Of a stretch of DNA of 14,765 bases, positions 1-6,566 are shown piece by piece. The DNA is from Amphritea sp. (GTDB taxonomy: Bacteria; Pseudomonadota; Gammaproteobacteria; Pseudomonadales; Balneatricaceae): contig JAGPUU010000397.1 of the NCBI GenBank assembly GCA_018067325.1, forward strand, positions 1-14,765, written 5' to 3'. The translations under genes and the position numbers were made by a program. The notes under the pieces were generated by a model. It was given only the letters and a program-made list of their open reading frames with translations. It searched no databases and was not told the origin of the DNA. How positions within the stretch are numbered: position 1 is the stretch's first letter; the number at the start of each line of letters is the position of its first letter.

Positions 1-1
1 G

Positions 2-553
2 CAAAAGTTACGTCAGGAATTAGAGTGGCACGGCTTTGGCACCCTGGCCCCCACTGTTCTGCTACATCCGCAAATGAAAAAACCAGAATTTCAGGGACTT
101 TTACAAGAGTATGATTTCCACAATGATGTAATCATATTCGAAGACTTAGGCGAAGGATCAATTCCTAGTCGCGCTCTACGCTTGCAGACCCGAGAGGCAT
201 GGAACCTACCAAAGCTTTCTGAGAGTTATCAGAATTTTCTCGATAAGTTCAGACCCATATGGAACCACTTAAAAGAGAAAGGCAGTCCTTCACCCGAGCA
301 ATGCTTTCAGATTCGTTTATTACTTATTCATGAATATCGAAGAATTATTCTGCGTGACCCGGAACTGCCTGAAGAACTTCTACCTGGAGACTGGTCCGGC
401 AATGCAGCAAGACAGCTCTGCTACAACATCTACCAGCGTACCTGGCAAGGTGCAGAGCAACATATGGATGACATATTAGAAACCGCAGAGGGCCCTCTTC
501 CACCGCCCAATAGTAAATTCTATCAGCGCTATGGCGGACTCAAAAACCAGTAA
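2..553 (+). CDS. paaX: PaaX, phenylacetyl-CoA-responsive repressor (5' end missing)
   Basis: The frame is open from the left edge, so the first in-window methionine (base 74) is internal; the 183 visible residues are the C-terminal part of a protein that is about 316 residues in E. coli. What can be seen matches PaaX: the WHGFGTLAP stretch at the edge, then the C-terminal domain with an RLLLIHEYRRI helix, a PELPEELLPGDW turn and an ARQLCYNIYQ helix. The N-terminal winged-helix DNA-binding domain lies outside the window. In the family, PaaX represses paa promoters and is released by phenylacetyl-CoA. It converges on paaY, with a shared terminator between them, whereas in E. coli paaX and paaY are co-directional. 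Its own promoter is not in the window. Confidence 0.93.
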   Translation, partial: QKLRQELEWHGFGTLAPTVLLHPQMKKPEFQGLLQEYDFHNDVIIFEDLGEGSIPSRALRLQTREAWNLPKLSESYQNFLDKFRPIWNHLKEKGSPSPEQCFQIRLLLIHEYRRIILRDPELPEELLPGDWSGNAARQLCYNIYQRTWQGAEQHMDDILETAEGPLPPPNSKFYQRYGGLKNQ

Positions 554-583
554 CCCCTGCGTATAAACAAAACCCATAAAACT

Positions 584-611
584 AAAAAACGAGGCATAGC
601 CTCGTTTTTTT
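584..611. terminator. Bidirectional intrinsic terminator between paaX and paaY
   Basis: A perfect 12-bp inverted repeat (584-595 with 599-610) encloses a 3-base ATA loop. The GC-rich core CGAGGC/GCCTCG is flanked by an A-run on the left and a T-run on the right, so the transcript ends in a U-tract whichever strand is read. It lies 30 bp after the paaX stop and 15 bp after the paaY stop, and can serve both convergent genes. Confidence 0.9.
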
Positions 612-625
612 ACATCTCATTTTTT

Positions 626-1225
626 CTAATTATCCGTTTGATACTTAGGCTTCACCTCACCGACATTAAGCCGCGGACGATCTGCTTCCACCTCTGTCAG
701 AGCTTCCACTGCCTGCATAGTATTCAAGCAACGCACCGTGAGTTCCTGGTAAGTAGCAGTACCTGCACTTTTCCAGGCGACCTCTTTGTCACTCAGCGCT
801 CTTATAACCTTTGCGGGAGTTCCCACTACCATACTGCGTCGTTCACAGCTAAAAGCAGCTTTAACAAAAGCACAGGCGGCCACAATCGACTCTTCACCGA
901 TAACAGCGCCATCCATAATGACGGCATTCATGCCTATCAAAGCGTTACGTCCCACCCGACAACCATGCAACACAGCACCGTGACCGACATGCCCATCTTT
1001 CTCAACAACAGTATCCGTTCCCGGGAAGCCATGAAGCACACAGGTATCTTGAACATTAGCGCCCTCTTCAAGCACTAAACGACCAAAATCTCCGCGTAAA
1101 GATGCCCCTGGGCCGACATAACATCGAGGACCCACTATCACATCACCTATTAATATCGCTGTAGGGTGAACATAAGCTGTCGGGTCGACAACCGGTGTCA
1201 CGCCATCAATACTATAAACCTGCAT
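626..1225 (-). CDS. paaY: PaaY, hexapeptide-repeat thioesterase / gamma-carbonic-anhydrase-like protein
   Basis: 199 residues from the ATG at 1225. AAGGAG at 1237-1232 sits 6 bases before that ATG, so the upstream TTG (1243) and ATG (1231) are unlikely starts; E. coli PaaY is 196 residues. The protein opens [15 protein letters not shown] and continues with left-handed beta-helix repeats of the gamma-carbonic-anhydrase/acyltransferase type, e.g. [28 protein letters not shown] and [15 protein letters not shown]. The histidines of LHGF, VGHGAV and LHGC are in the positions expected for metal ligands at trimer interfaces. E. coli PaaY has been described as a thioesterase acting on CoA adducts of the pathway. 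It lies 25 bp after paaN in the same orientation, so the two are probably cotranscribed, away from paaX. Confidence 0.93.
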   Translation of the reverse strand: MQVYSIDGVTPVVDPTAYVHPTAILIGDVIVGPRCYVGPGASLRGDFGRLVLEEGANVQDTCVLHGFPGTDTVVEKDGHVGHGAVLHGCRVGRNALIGMNAVIMDGAVIGEESIVAACAFVKAAFSCERRSMVVGTPAKVIRALSDKEVAWKSAGTATYQELTVRCLNTMQAVEALTEVEADRPRLNVGEVKPKYQTDN

Positions 1226-1250
1226 CAACATCTCCTTTATCAATACTTTT

Positions 1251-2924
1251 TTACACGTCAGTATGACGACGGCTTTGCACTACAGCAAAGCGGCCAGCCA
1301 CAAACGCTAGATCAGTCAGCGCCGCATTGGCCGCCGGATTATTACCTGTAGCATGAAAATCACTGAAAGCGGCTGACTGATTTACGAAAACACCGCTGTC
1401 TAAATTACAGGATAATGCAACACCCTGCTCAATAGCGACATTTTCTGCTGCATCCAATACAGAGTCATCGGTTGAATAAACACCGAAAGTAATCGCACCT
1501 TTAGATTCAACCACCTCCGAAACCAGTGCCAGGCCCTGCTCTGTACTATCAACAGCAACAATAAATGAGATCGGACCAAACTGCTCCTGCTGCCAAATAG
1601 AGTCACTGCCTTCGACTGAGAGAATCAGCGGCGTACGGTAAACTGCTCCTTCAAACCCAGGCATAGGATGAGTTTCGGACGCAAGCGCCACCTGACCCAG
1701 CTCTATCACTTGTTCTAAGCGCCTGACGGTAGCTGGGCTAGGAATTGCTCCAAGCACACCTGCAGCGCGCTCAGGGTCAGATAGGAATTTCTTGATAGTG
1801 CCACACAATACCGAGGACACTTCCTCAAAGCTCATATGCCCCTTATCGGTATTGATACCACCACGTGGAATCAACAGTGCCTGAGGCGTAGTACACATTT
1901 GGCCTGAGTATAGACTCAGAGAAAACGCTAAGTTCTGCGCCACAGATTTCATCTGTGCCACACTATCGATCAGGATAGTATTCACCCCGGCCTGCTCTTT
2001 ATACAACTGAGCCTGAGTCGCATGAGCAGATAACCAATCACCAAACGCATTACCACCGGTGTAATCAATCAAGCGAACATCTTTATGCGTCGCAAGTTCC
2101 TGTGCAATTCCGACAGTCTCACCTTCAGCGGCCATGGTAACCAGCTCAGGATCGAAACCCGCTTCGGCTAATACCTGCTGACACACCTGAACCGTTATCG
2201 CGACTGGCAGAACCGCCTGAGAATGAGGCTTAACAATAACCGGATTACCGGTGACTAAGCTCGCAAATAATCCGGGATAAGTATTCCAAGTAGGAAAGGT
2301 GGAGCATGCCACCACCAGAGCAACGCCCTTTGGCACGATGTGGTAACGCTTACTCATCACTAAGGGGTCATGCTTTCCTTGCGGCTTATGCCAAATCGCA
2401 TCTGCGGGTACACGGCTTGTCGCCAACCAGGCAGTCGCAACAGCTTCAAGTCCGCGATCCTGTGCATGAGGCCCACCCGCCTGAAAAGCCATAGCAAAGC
2501 CCTGACCGGTCGTATGCATAGTTGCATGACCCAACTCAAAGCTACGCTTGTTCAAGCGATCAAGTATCTCTAGGCAAACACCGGTTCGGGTTGCCGGGCC
2601 TGCGTCTCTCCACTGTGGCAATGCTGCTTTGGCAACCGCTATCAGATCTTCAGCCAGATATTGATCATACTGAACACCAAGGGCACCAGTATAAGGCGAA
2701 ACTTCAACCCCAGTGACACCTATAGCTTCAGGTCCTTTAAGAGAAAAAGACTTAGTTAAGCTAGATTCAAAAGCTGTTAACCCCTCTTCCCTAGCTGATG
2801 CACCATAGAGTTTACCACTCGGAATTTCTGGATAAGGAGTCCAATGGCCACGCTCCTGTACTGCCTGACATGCTCGCTCTAAAACAGTCTTATGCTGATC
2901 GAAAAAATTAGGTGTAGATGGCAT
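1251..2924 (-). CDS. paaN: PaaN, aldehyde-dehydrogenase-family phenylacetate degradation protein
   Basis: 557 residues from the ATG at 2924, with GGAG at 2934-2931 six bases upstream; the TTG at 2936 overlaps this site and is not a likely start. It is an aldehyde dehydrogenase-fold protein. Asn214 (PTWNTYP) and Lys232 (VIVKPHS) match the usual oxyanion and cofactor residues, Glu310 (YKEQAGVN) the general base, and Cys344 (SGQMCTTP) the nucleophile. The 34-residue Glu-to-Cys spacing is typical of the superfamily. There is no MaoC/hydratase domain at the C-terminus. It resembles the paa-linked stand-alone PaaN family (distinct from the PaaZ fusion, which is sometimes also called PaaN). Its substrate is unproven; oxidation of the ring-opened semialdehyde-CoA is the obvious guess. 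Unusually, a genuine paaZ lies in the same locus. It leads the paaN-paaY minus-strand unit. Confidence 0.85.
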   Translation of the reverse strand: MPSTPNFFDQHKTVLERACQAVQERGHWTPYPEIPSGKLYGASAREEGLTAFESSLTKSFSLKGPEAIGVTGVEVSPYTGALGVQYDQYLAEDLIAVAKAALPQWRDAGPATRTGVCLEILDRLNKRSFELGHATMHTTGQGFAMAFQAGGPHAQDRGLEAVATAWLATSRVPADAIWHKPQGKHDPLVMSKRYHIVPKGVALVVACSTFPTWNTYPGLFASLVTGNPVIVKPHSQAVLPVAITVQVCQQVLAEAGFDPELVTMAAEGETVGIAQELATHKDVRLIDYTGGNAFGDWLSAHATQAQLYKEQAGVNTILIDSVAQMKSVAQNLAFSLSLYSGQMCTTPQALLIPRGGINTDKGHMSFEEVSSVLCGTIKKFLSDPERAAGVLGAIPSPATVRRLEQVIELGQVALASETHPMPGFEGAVYRTPLILSVEGSDSIWQQEQFGPISFIVAVDSTEQGLALVSEVVESKGAITFGVYSTDDSVLDAAENVAIEQGVALSCNLDSGVFVNQSAAFSDFHATGNNPAANAALTDLAFVAGRFAVVQSRRHTDV

Positions 2925-3012
2925 TAGATACTCCAAAGAAAACCAATATCAAACAACGTTACGATTCAAAAAAATAAATTAATTTCTTTTTTTTGTATCC
3001 CTTCTGGAAGCA

Positions 3013-3042
3013 ACTATAACCCAATCCCTTGACTTACATCAA
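3013..3042 (-). promoter_or_regulatory. Candidate sigma70 promoter for paaN-paaY
   Basis: Read on the minus strand, TTGATG (3042-3037) and TATAGT (3018-3013) are separated by 18 bases and resemble -35 and -10 hexamers. Transcription would start near 3006, giving a leader of roughly 80 bases before the paaN ATG. The -35 coincides with the left FNR-type box, so a bound FNR-like protein there would be expected to block rather than activate. Judged by eye only. Confidence 0.4.
3029..3042. promoter_or_regulatory. FNR/Anr-type box 1 (one mismatch)
   Basis: TTGAC-TTAC-ATCAA differs from the FNR consensus TTGAT-N4-ATCAA at one base and fits the looser TTGAY/RTCAA form used for Anr-like regulators. 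It overlaps the -35-like elements of both the leftward (paaN) and a rightward candidate promoter, a position more compatible with repression. Which regulator binds, if any, is inferred. Confidence 0.5.
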
Positions 3043-3067
3043 CATAAAATATAATTATCCTTATAAT
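3029..3067 (+). promoter_or_regulatory. Candidate rightward sigma70 promoter upstream of the 14-codon frame
   Basis: TTGACT at 3029-3034 is followed by perfect TATAAT hexamers at 3050-3055 (15-base spacer, short) and again at 3062-3067 (27 bases, too long for that -35), with TAATTA at 3052-3057 giving a 17-base spacer. Transcription from here would enter the leader ORF and reach paaF about 370 bases further on. The -35 is buried in FNR-type box 1. Confidence 0.3.
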
Positions 3068-3097
3068 TCAATGGGTTAACATGGAGGCTCGTATCCA

Positions 3098-3142
3098 ATG
3101 AAAACATTGAAAAAACCACTAAAATTAGACCAATTACTATAA
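3098..3142 (+). CDS. Possible 14-residue leader peptide
   Basis: ATG at 3098 opens a 14-codon frame (MKTLKKPLKLDQLL, stop TAA at 3140). GGAGG at 3083-3087, ten bases upstream, is a stronger Shine-Dalgarno sequence than the one before paaF. A rightward promoter-like element lies just upstream. Five of the 14 residues are leucine and four are lysine, with no run of one amino acid of the kind that marks classic attenuators. A weak 5-bp hairpin (3148-3152 with 3160-3164) follows the stop. Translation is unproven, and chance is a real alternative for a frame this short. Confidence 0.22.
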   Translation: MKTLKKPLKLDQLL

Positions 3143-3210
3143 AACAGATAGCTACAGCCGCTATAGAAAGATCTACAAATTCACAAATAAAAACATTTAA
3201 TTACAATAAG

Positions 3211-3222
3211 TTATGATCATAA
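3211..3222. promoter_or_regulatory. 12-bp perfect palindrome, possible operator
   Basis: TTATGATCATAA is a perfect palindrome in the paaF upstream region. Its GATCAT element recurs at 3237-3242, 22 bases later (about two helical turns), which suits cooperative protein binding. No known operator is matched; AT-rich sequence makes short palindromes fairly common. Confidence 0.3.
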
Positions 3223-3255
3223 AAGGTAAAACACAAGATCATCTCAAAATGACAC

Positions 3256-3292
3256 AGTAAATCACTAAAAATTTGACAAAGTGCATCACTTT
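3256..3292. promoter_or_regulatory. Tandem AGT-N2-ATCACT repeats with an inverted repeat
   Basis: AGTAAATCACT (3256-3266) and AGTGCATCACT (3280-3290) form a direct repeat 24 bases apart. The second copy lies inside a perfect inverted repeat, AAAGTG-CAT-CACTTT (3278-3292), which immediately follows a consensus -35 hexamer TTGACA (3273-3278). A protein bound there would cover the spacer of that promoter, so it is a plausible repressor operator. PaaX is the obvious candidate given the locus, but this is inference. Confidence 0.4.
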
Positions 3293-3307
3293 AGATTTTA
3301 CTATGAT
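3273..3307 (+). promoter_or_regulatory. Candidate paaF promoter hexamers
   Basis: A perfect -35 hexamer TTGACA lies at 3273-3278. At the ideal 17-base spacing the -10 would be the poor TTTTAC (3296-3301); the much better TATGAT (3302-3307) is 23 bases away, too far for the same polymerase contact. The element could be weak without an activator. It lies about 130 bases before paaF. Confidence 0.3.
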
Positions 3308-3310
3308 TAA

Positions 3311-3324
3311 TTGATCGGCATCAA
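3311..3324. promoter_or_regulatory. FNR/Anr-type box 2 (perfect consensus)
   Basis: TTGAT-CGGC-ATCAA matches the FNR consensus TTGAT-N4-ATCAA at every defined base. Its centre is 3317.5; a class II activated promoter (box at about -41.5) would start near 3358-3359 and use a -10 near 3346-3351, where TACAAC is found. That would give a paaF leader of about 80 bases. The spacing thus fits activation of paaF by an FNR/Anr-like regulator, although no such gene is in the window. Confidence 0.55.
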
Positions 3325-3437
3325 TGTTTGCTCCGTCTTGCTATTTACAACAGACGATCAGACATACAGCCGACAGAAAAGCACACCGAGCTGCAGAGAA
3401 AGTGCTTACAAAATAAAGCTATACAACAGGGCAATGC

Positions 3438-4217
3438 ATGAACACACCAACAAACCTTCTTATCAGCGGGCCGTCTAACGGCGTGCTGACGATTACGCTT
3501 CACCGACCTGAAGCACTGAACGCACTCAATACAAAACTACTTGAAGAACTGGTAGAACAACTAGACGCTGCTGAAAAGAATGATGCCATCGGTGCTGTCG
3601 TTATTACCGGCTCAGCTAAAGCCTTTGCAGCGGGCGCTGATGTAAGAGAGATGGCATCTCTGGATGCCGTTGGTGTACTTAAAGATCCTCGCGTTGAACA
3701 CTGGAAACGCGTAACTGCATTTAAAAAGCCTCTCATCGCAGCGGTAAATGGTTTTTGTTTTGGCGGTGGTTGTGAGCTCGCTATGCACGCCGACATCATC
3801 ATCGCAGGTGAAGATGCAAAGTTTGGTCAGCCCGAAATAAAACTGGGTATTATGCCTGGTGCAGGTGGCACCCAACGCCTACTAAGAACCGTTGGAAAGT
3901 CCCTGGCAATGCAGATGGTACTTACGGGTGAGCCTATCACCGCAGATCAGGCAATGAGCGCAGGATTAATTTCTGAAATCACCCTGTCCGAAATGACCCT
4001 CGAGCGAGCTCAGACAGTCGCCGCCCAAATTTCAAGACACGCCCCTATCGCCGTAGAAATGGCGAAAGATGCACTCCTCAAAGCATTTGATACCGATCTC
4101 AGTTCCGGCCTCCTTTATGAGCGCAAAGCATTCACACTGCTAGCCGCCACAGAAGACCGCAATGAAGGAATCAATGCCTTCCTGGAAAAACGGAAACCCT
4201 TATTCAAAGGATGCTAA
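3438..4217 (+). CDS. paaF: PaaF, 2,3-dehydroadipyl-CoA hydratase
   Basis: 259 residues, a full-length crotonase-fold enoyl-CoA hydratase. The oxyanion-hole regions AAGADVREM (residues 64-72) and GFCFGGGCELAM (105-116) are present. Both catalytic glutamates of true hydratases are kept: Glu113 in GGGCELA and Glu133 in PEIKLG, with the standard 20-residue spacing. It is expected to hydrate 2,3-dehydroadipyl-CoA to 3-hydroxyadipyl-CoA, the substrate of PaaH. The start at 3438 has only a modest site, ACAGG at 3426-3430. It is the first gene of the plus-strand train, following the regulatory region, with 4 bases to paaG. The gene name rests partly on context because hydratases of this fold are hard to tell apart by sequence. 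Confidence 0.92.
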   Translation: MNTPTNLLISGPSNGVLTITLHRPEALNALNTKLLEELVEQLDAAEKNDAIGAVVITGSAKAFAAGADVREMASLDAVGVLKDPRVEHWKRVTAFKKPLIAAVNGFCFGGGCELAMHADIIIAGEDAKFGQPEIKLGIMPGAGGTQRLLRTVGKSLAMQMVLTGEPITADQAMSAGLISEITLSEMTLERAQTVAAQISRHAPIAVEMAKDALLKAFDTDLSSGLLYERKAFTLLAATEDRNEGINAFLEKRKPLFKGC

Positions 4218-4221
4218 GCCA

Positions 4222-5013
4222 ATGAATTTCGAAACAATCAGCCTATCTATTGAAGATGGGGTAGCTCTGCTTGCCCTTAATCGCCCTGATCGCCTAAACA
4301 GCTTTAATGCGGACATGCACGACGAGATGCGTCAGGCCATGAAAGCGATCAAAAAAGACGAAAGCGTACGCTGCCTGGTATTAACAGGTAACGGTCGTGG
4401 TTTCTGTGCAGGCCAGGACTTGAGTGATCGTAATGTAGCTGCTGACGCTGACATGCCGGACCTGGGCATGTCTGTTGAAAAAAACTACAACCCACTAGTA
4501 CGCACCCTACGCGATCTGCCTATGCCGGTTATTTGTGCGGTTAACGGCGTTGCAGCTGGCGCTGGCGCAAACTTAGCACTGGTATGTGACATCGTTGTCG
4601 CAGGCCGGTCAGCTATTTTCATTCAGGGCTTCAGCAAAATTGGCCTAGTCCCTGATTCAGGCGGCACCTGGACACTTCCTCGTCTAGTGGGTACTGCACG
4701 CGCTAAAGCGTTGATGCTACTTAGCGATAAAGTCTCTGCTGAACAAGCTGAAGAATGGGGCATGATCTGGAAATGCGTTGATGATGAAGCGCTAATGGAT
4801 GAAGTCATGGGTATGGCCAGAAAGCTGGCTAAACAGCCGACAAAAGGCTTTGACCTGACACTGCGCGCTATCAGCGCCGGCAACACAAATACACTGGATG
4901 AGCAGCTGGATCTGGAACGTGACCTGCAACGTTTAGCAGGCCGCACAGATGATTACCGTGAAGGCGTAGCCGCATTCATGGAAAAACGCAGTCCTAACTT
5001 TACTGGTAAGTAA
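4222..5013 (+). CDS. paaG: PaaG, 1,2-epoxyphenylacetyl-CoA isomerase
   Basis: 263 residues from the ATG at 4222, preceded by AAAGGA (4206-4211) inside the end of paaF; an in-frame ATG at 4162 lies within paaF and would add an unfamiliar extension. E. coli PaaG is 262 residues. The protein is crotonase-fold, with GRGFCAGQDLSDRNV (58-72) and NGVAAGAGANLAL (108-120). Unlike PaaF, both hydratase glutamates are absent (Asn117 and a GFSKIG segment instead), and the acidic residue is Asp145 in IGLVPDSGGTW, as in PaaG isomerases. It should convert ring-1,2-epoxyphenylacetyl-CoA to oxepin-CoA and also move the double bond of a later unsaturated intermediate. It continues EQLDLERDLQRLAGRTDDY near the C-terminus, a stretch also strongly conserved in E. 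coli PaaG. Confidence 0.95.
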   Translation: MNFETISLSIEDGVALLALNRPDRLNSFNADMHDEMRQAMKAIKKDESVRCLVLTGNGRGFCAGQDLSDRNVAADADMPDLGMSVEKNYNPLVRTLRDLPMPVICAVNGVAAGAGANLALVCDIVVAGRSAIFIQGFSKIGLVPDSGGTWTLPRLVGTARAKALMLLSDKVSAEQAEEWGMIWKCVDDEALMDEVMGMARKLAKQPTKGFDLTLRAISAGNTNTLDEQLDLERDLQRLAGRTDDYREGVAAFMEKRSPNFTGK

Positions 5014-5024
5014 GCGGAGCAAAT

Positions 5025-6566
5025 ATGACAACAGTTAACAGCACGATTGCTCCATTAGATAAAAGCGCTCAAATCAGTGTCATTGGCGCTGGTACAATGG
5101 GCGCAGGTATCGCCCAGGTAGCTGCCGCTTATGGCCACCCGGTGATTTTATTTGATCAGAACCCTGAAGCAATTCAGCGCGGTTTAGATCATATAAAAAA
5201 GGGGCTGCTAGGCCAGGTAAAGCGCGGCAAGATGACAGAAGAGGCTCTACAAGCCTTAATGGCCAACATTACACCAGCAACTGATATAGCTGCTTTAGCA
5301 GACTGTAAGCTGGTGATTGAAGCCATTATCGAAGATCTTGGCATCAAACGTGGCTTATTGGCTAACCTCGAAGCAAATTGTGCTGACGACTGCATTTTGG
5401 CTACTAATACCTCTTCAATTTCAGTGACGGCCCTCGGCGCTGAAATGAAACATCCTGAACGTTTGGTGGGTATGCACTTTTTCAACCCAGCACCGATCAT
5501 GAAGCTGGTAGAAATCGTTTCTGGCCTGACCACCTCAACCGAAAATGCTGAACTGACCCATGCCACTGCATCGGCCTGGGGCAAGCAGGCTGTATATACT
5601 AAGTCGACTCCTGGATTCATCGTCAACCGTGTGGCGCGCCCATTTTATGCAGAATCTTTACGCATATTTGAAGAAGGCGGCGCAGACGTAGCCACCCTTG
5701 ATCAACTTATCAAGGGTGCGGGCGGTTTTCGCATGGGCCCATTCGAGTTAATGGACCTTATCGGTCACGACGTCAATTACGCTGTGACCTGCTCTGTTTT
5801 TGATGCTTACTATCAAGATCCACGTTTCCTTCCATCATTAACACAGAAAGCACTGGTGGAATGCGGACGACTAGGACGTAAAAGTGGCTACGGATTCTAT
5901 GACTATAGCGAAGGCGCTGAAAAACCTGCTGCCTCTACAACCACTGGTGGTAACTCACCTAAAGCGATTCAGGTCGTTGGTGATTTAGGCGTTGCTAATG
6001 CCTTAATTACTCGCATCGAAGCGCAGGGCATTAACGTTGAAAAGCAGGCTTCAGAAAGTGAATCTTATATTGCAGTAGGCAGTGCCCGTGTATGCCTAAC
6101 CGATGGCCGATTCGCAACCGAAGTCGCTGCAGCGGGTATCAACAATACCGCCCTATTTGACCTGGCTATCGATTACAACAGCGCATCGGCTCTAGCGGTG
6201 TCTTTTGCCGATCAATGTAGTGATTCAGCTAAACAAGATGTCATTGGTTTATTCAATGCGCTGGAAATTAACTTAAGCGTCATCGATGACATCCCTGGTC
6301 TGGTAGTTATGCGCACCGTCGCTATGCTCGCTAACGAAGCGTCTGACGCCGTCAATCAAGGCGTTTGTTCCGTTGCCGATGCGGACATCGCTATGCGAGG
6401 TGGTTTGAACTACCCGAAAGGCCCTTTAGCCTGGACCGATGAAGTAGGCGTTGACAAGATTTTCACCTGCCTCAGCAATCTGCAGCAAAGCTACGGCGAA
6501 GACCGTTACCGCCCTTCAGCCCTACTACGTCGTAAATTCTTTGCAGGAGCCCCATTCCATGGCTGA
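5025..6566 (+). CDS. paaH: PaaH, 3-hydroxyadipyl-CoA dehydrogenase
   Basis: 513 residues, somewhat longer than E. coli PaaH (475). The N-terminal Rossmann domain has the dinucleotide motif VIGAGTMGAG (Gly21, Gly23, Gly26). The catalytic His151-Glu163 pair lies in MHFFNPAPIMKLVE with the 12-residue spacing usual for 3-hydroxyacyl-CoA dehydrogenases, and the NTSSIS and TPGFIVNRV segments are present. A 3HCDH C-terminal domain with GGFRMGPFELMDLIG follows, then, after about residue 310, a second region with a further 3HCDH-like domain (GGLNYPKGPLAWTDEVG). It oxidises 3-hydroxyadipyl-CoA to 3-oxoadipyl-CoA with NAD. GGAG at 5015-5018 precedes the start. It lies 11 bp after paaG and overlaps paaI by 8 bases. 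Confidence 0.94.
   Translation: MTTVNSTIAPLDKSAQISVIGAGTMGAGIAQVAAAYGHPVILFDQNPEAIQRGLDHIKKGLLGQVKRGKMTEEALQALMANITPATDIAALADCKLVIEAIIEDLGIKRGLLANLEANCADDCILATNTSSISVTALGAEMKHPERLVGMHFFNPAPIMKLVEIVSGLTTSTENAELTHATASAWGKQAVYTKSTPGFIVNRVARPFYAESLRIFEEGGADVATLDQLIKGAGGFRMGPFELMDLIGHDVNYAVTCSVFDAYYQDPRFLPSLTQKALVECGRLGRKSGYGFYDYSEGAEKPAASTTTGGNSPKAIQVVGDLGVANALITRIEAQGINVEKQASESESYIAVGSARVCLTDGRFATEVAAAGINNTALFDLAIDYNSASALAVSFADQCSDSAKQDVIGLFNALEINLSVIDDIPGLVVMRTVAMLANEASDAVNQGVCSVADADIAMRGGLNYPKGPLAWTDEVGVDKIFTCLSNLQQSYGEDRYRPSALLRRKFFAGAPFHG

Larger units (their letters stand above)
2925..3437. other. Divergent paaN/paaF regulatory region
   Basis: A 513-bp AT-rich stretch with no credible long reading frame on either strand, separating the minus-strand paaN-paaY unit from the plus-strand paaF train. 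It holds two FNR/Anr-type boxes (3029-3042 and 3311-3324), an AAAGTG/CACTTT inverted repeat, a TTATGATCATAA palindrome, promoter-like hexamers in both directions and a 14-codon frame at 3098. I did not find a full match to the E. coli PaaX consensus as I remember it (a 15-bp imperfect palindrome with a TGATTCG core). The nearest is the half-match TATGATT at 3302-3308. Confidence 0.7.

Noticed and set aside
638..1078. 146-codon plus-strand open frame opposite paaY
   Set aside because: It is antisense to a clear paaY, has no recognisable domain and no good ribosome binding site; its composition is that expected of a shadow frame.
2990..3437. Search for an E. coli-type PaaX box (TGATTCG core)
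   Set aside because: Only half-matches such as TATGATT (3302-3308) were found; these are too short to call.
4162..4221. Upstream in-frame ATG for paaG inside paaF
   Set aside because: The added 20 residues are unlike PaaG proteins and the ATG at 4222 has AAAGGA upstream and gives the family length.
5189..5626. 145-codon minus-strand open frame within paaH
   Set aside because: It lies opposite the conserved Rossmann and catalytic regions of paaH and shows no family resemblance.
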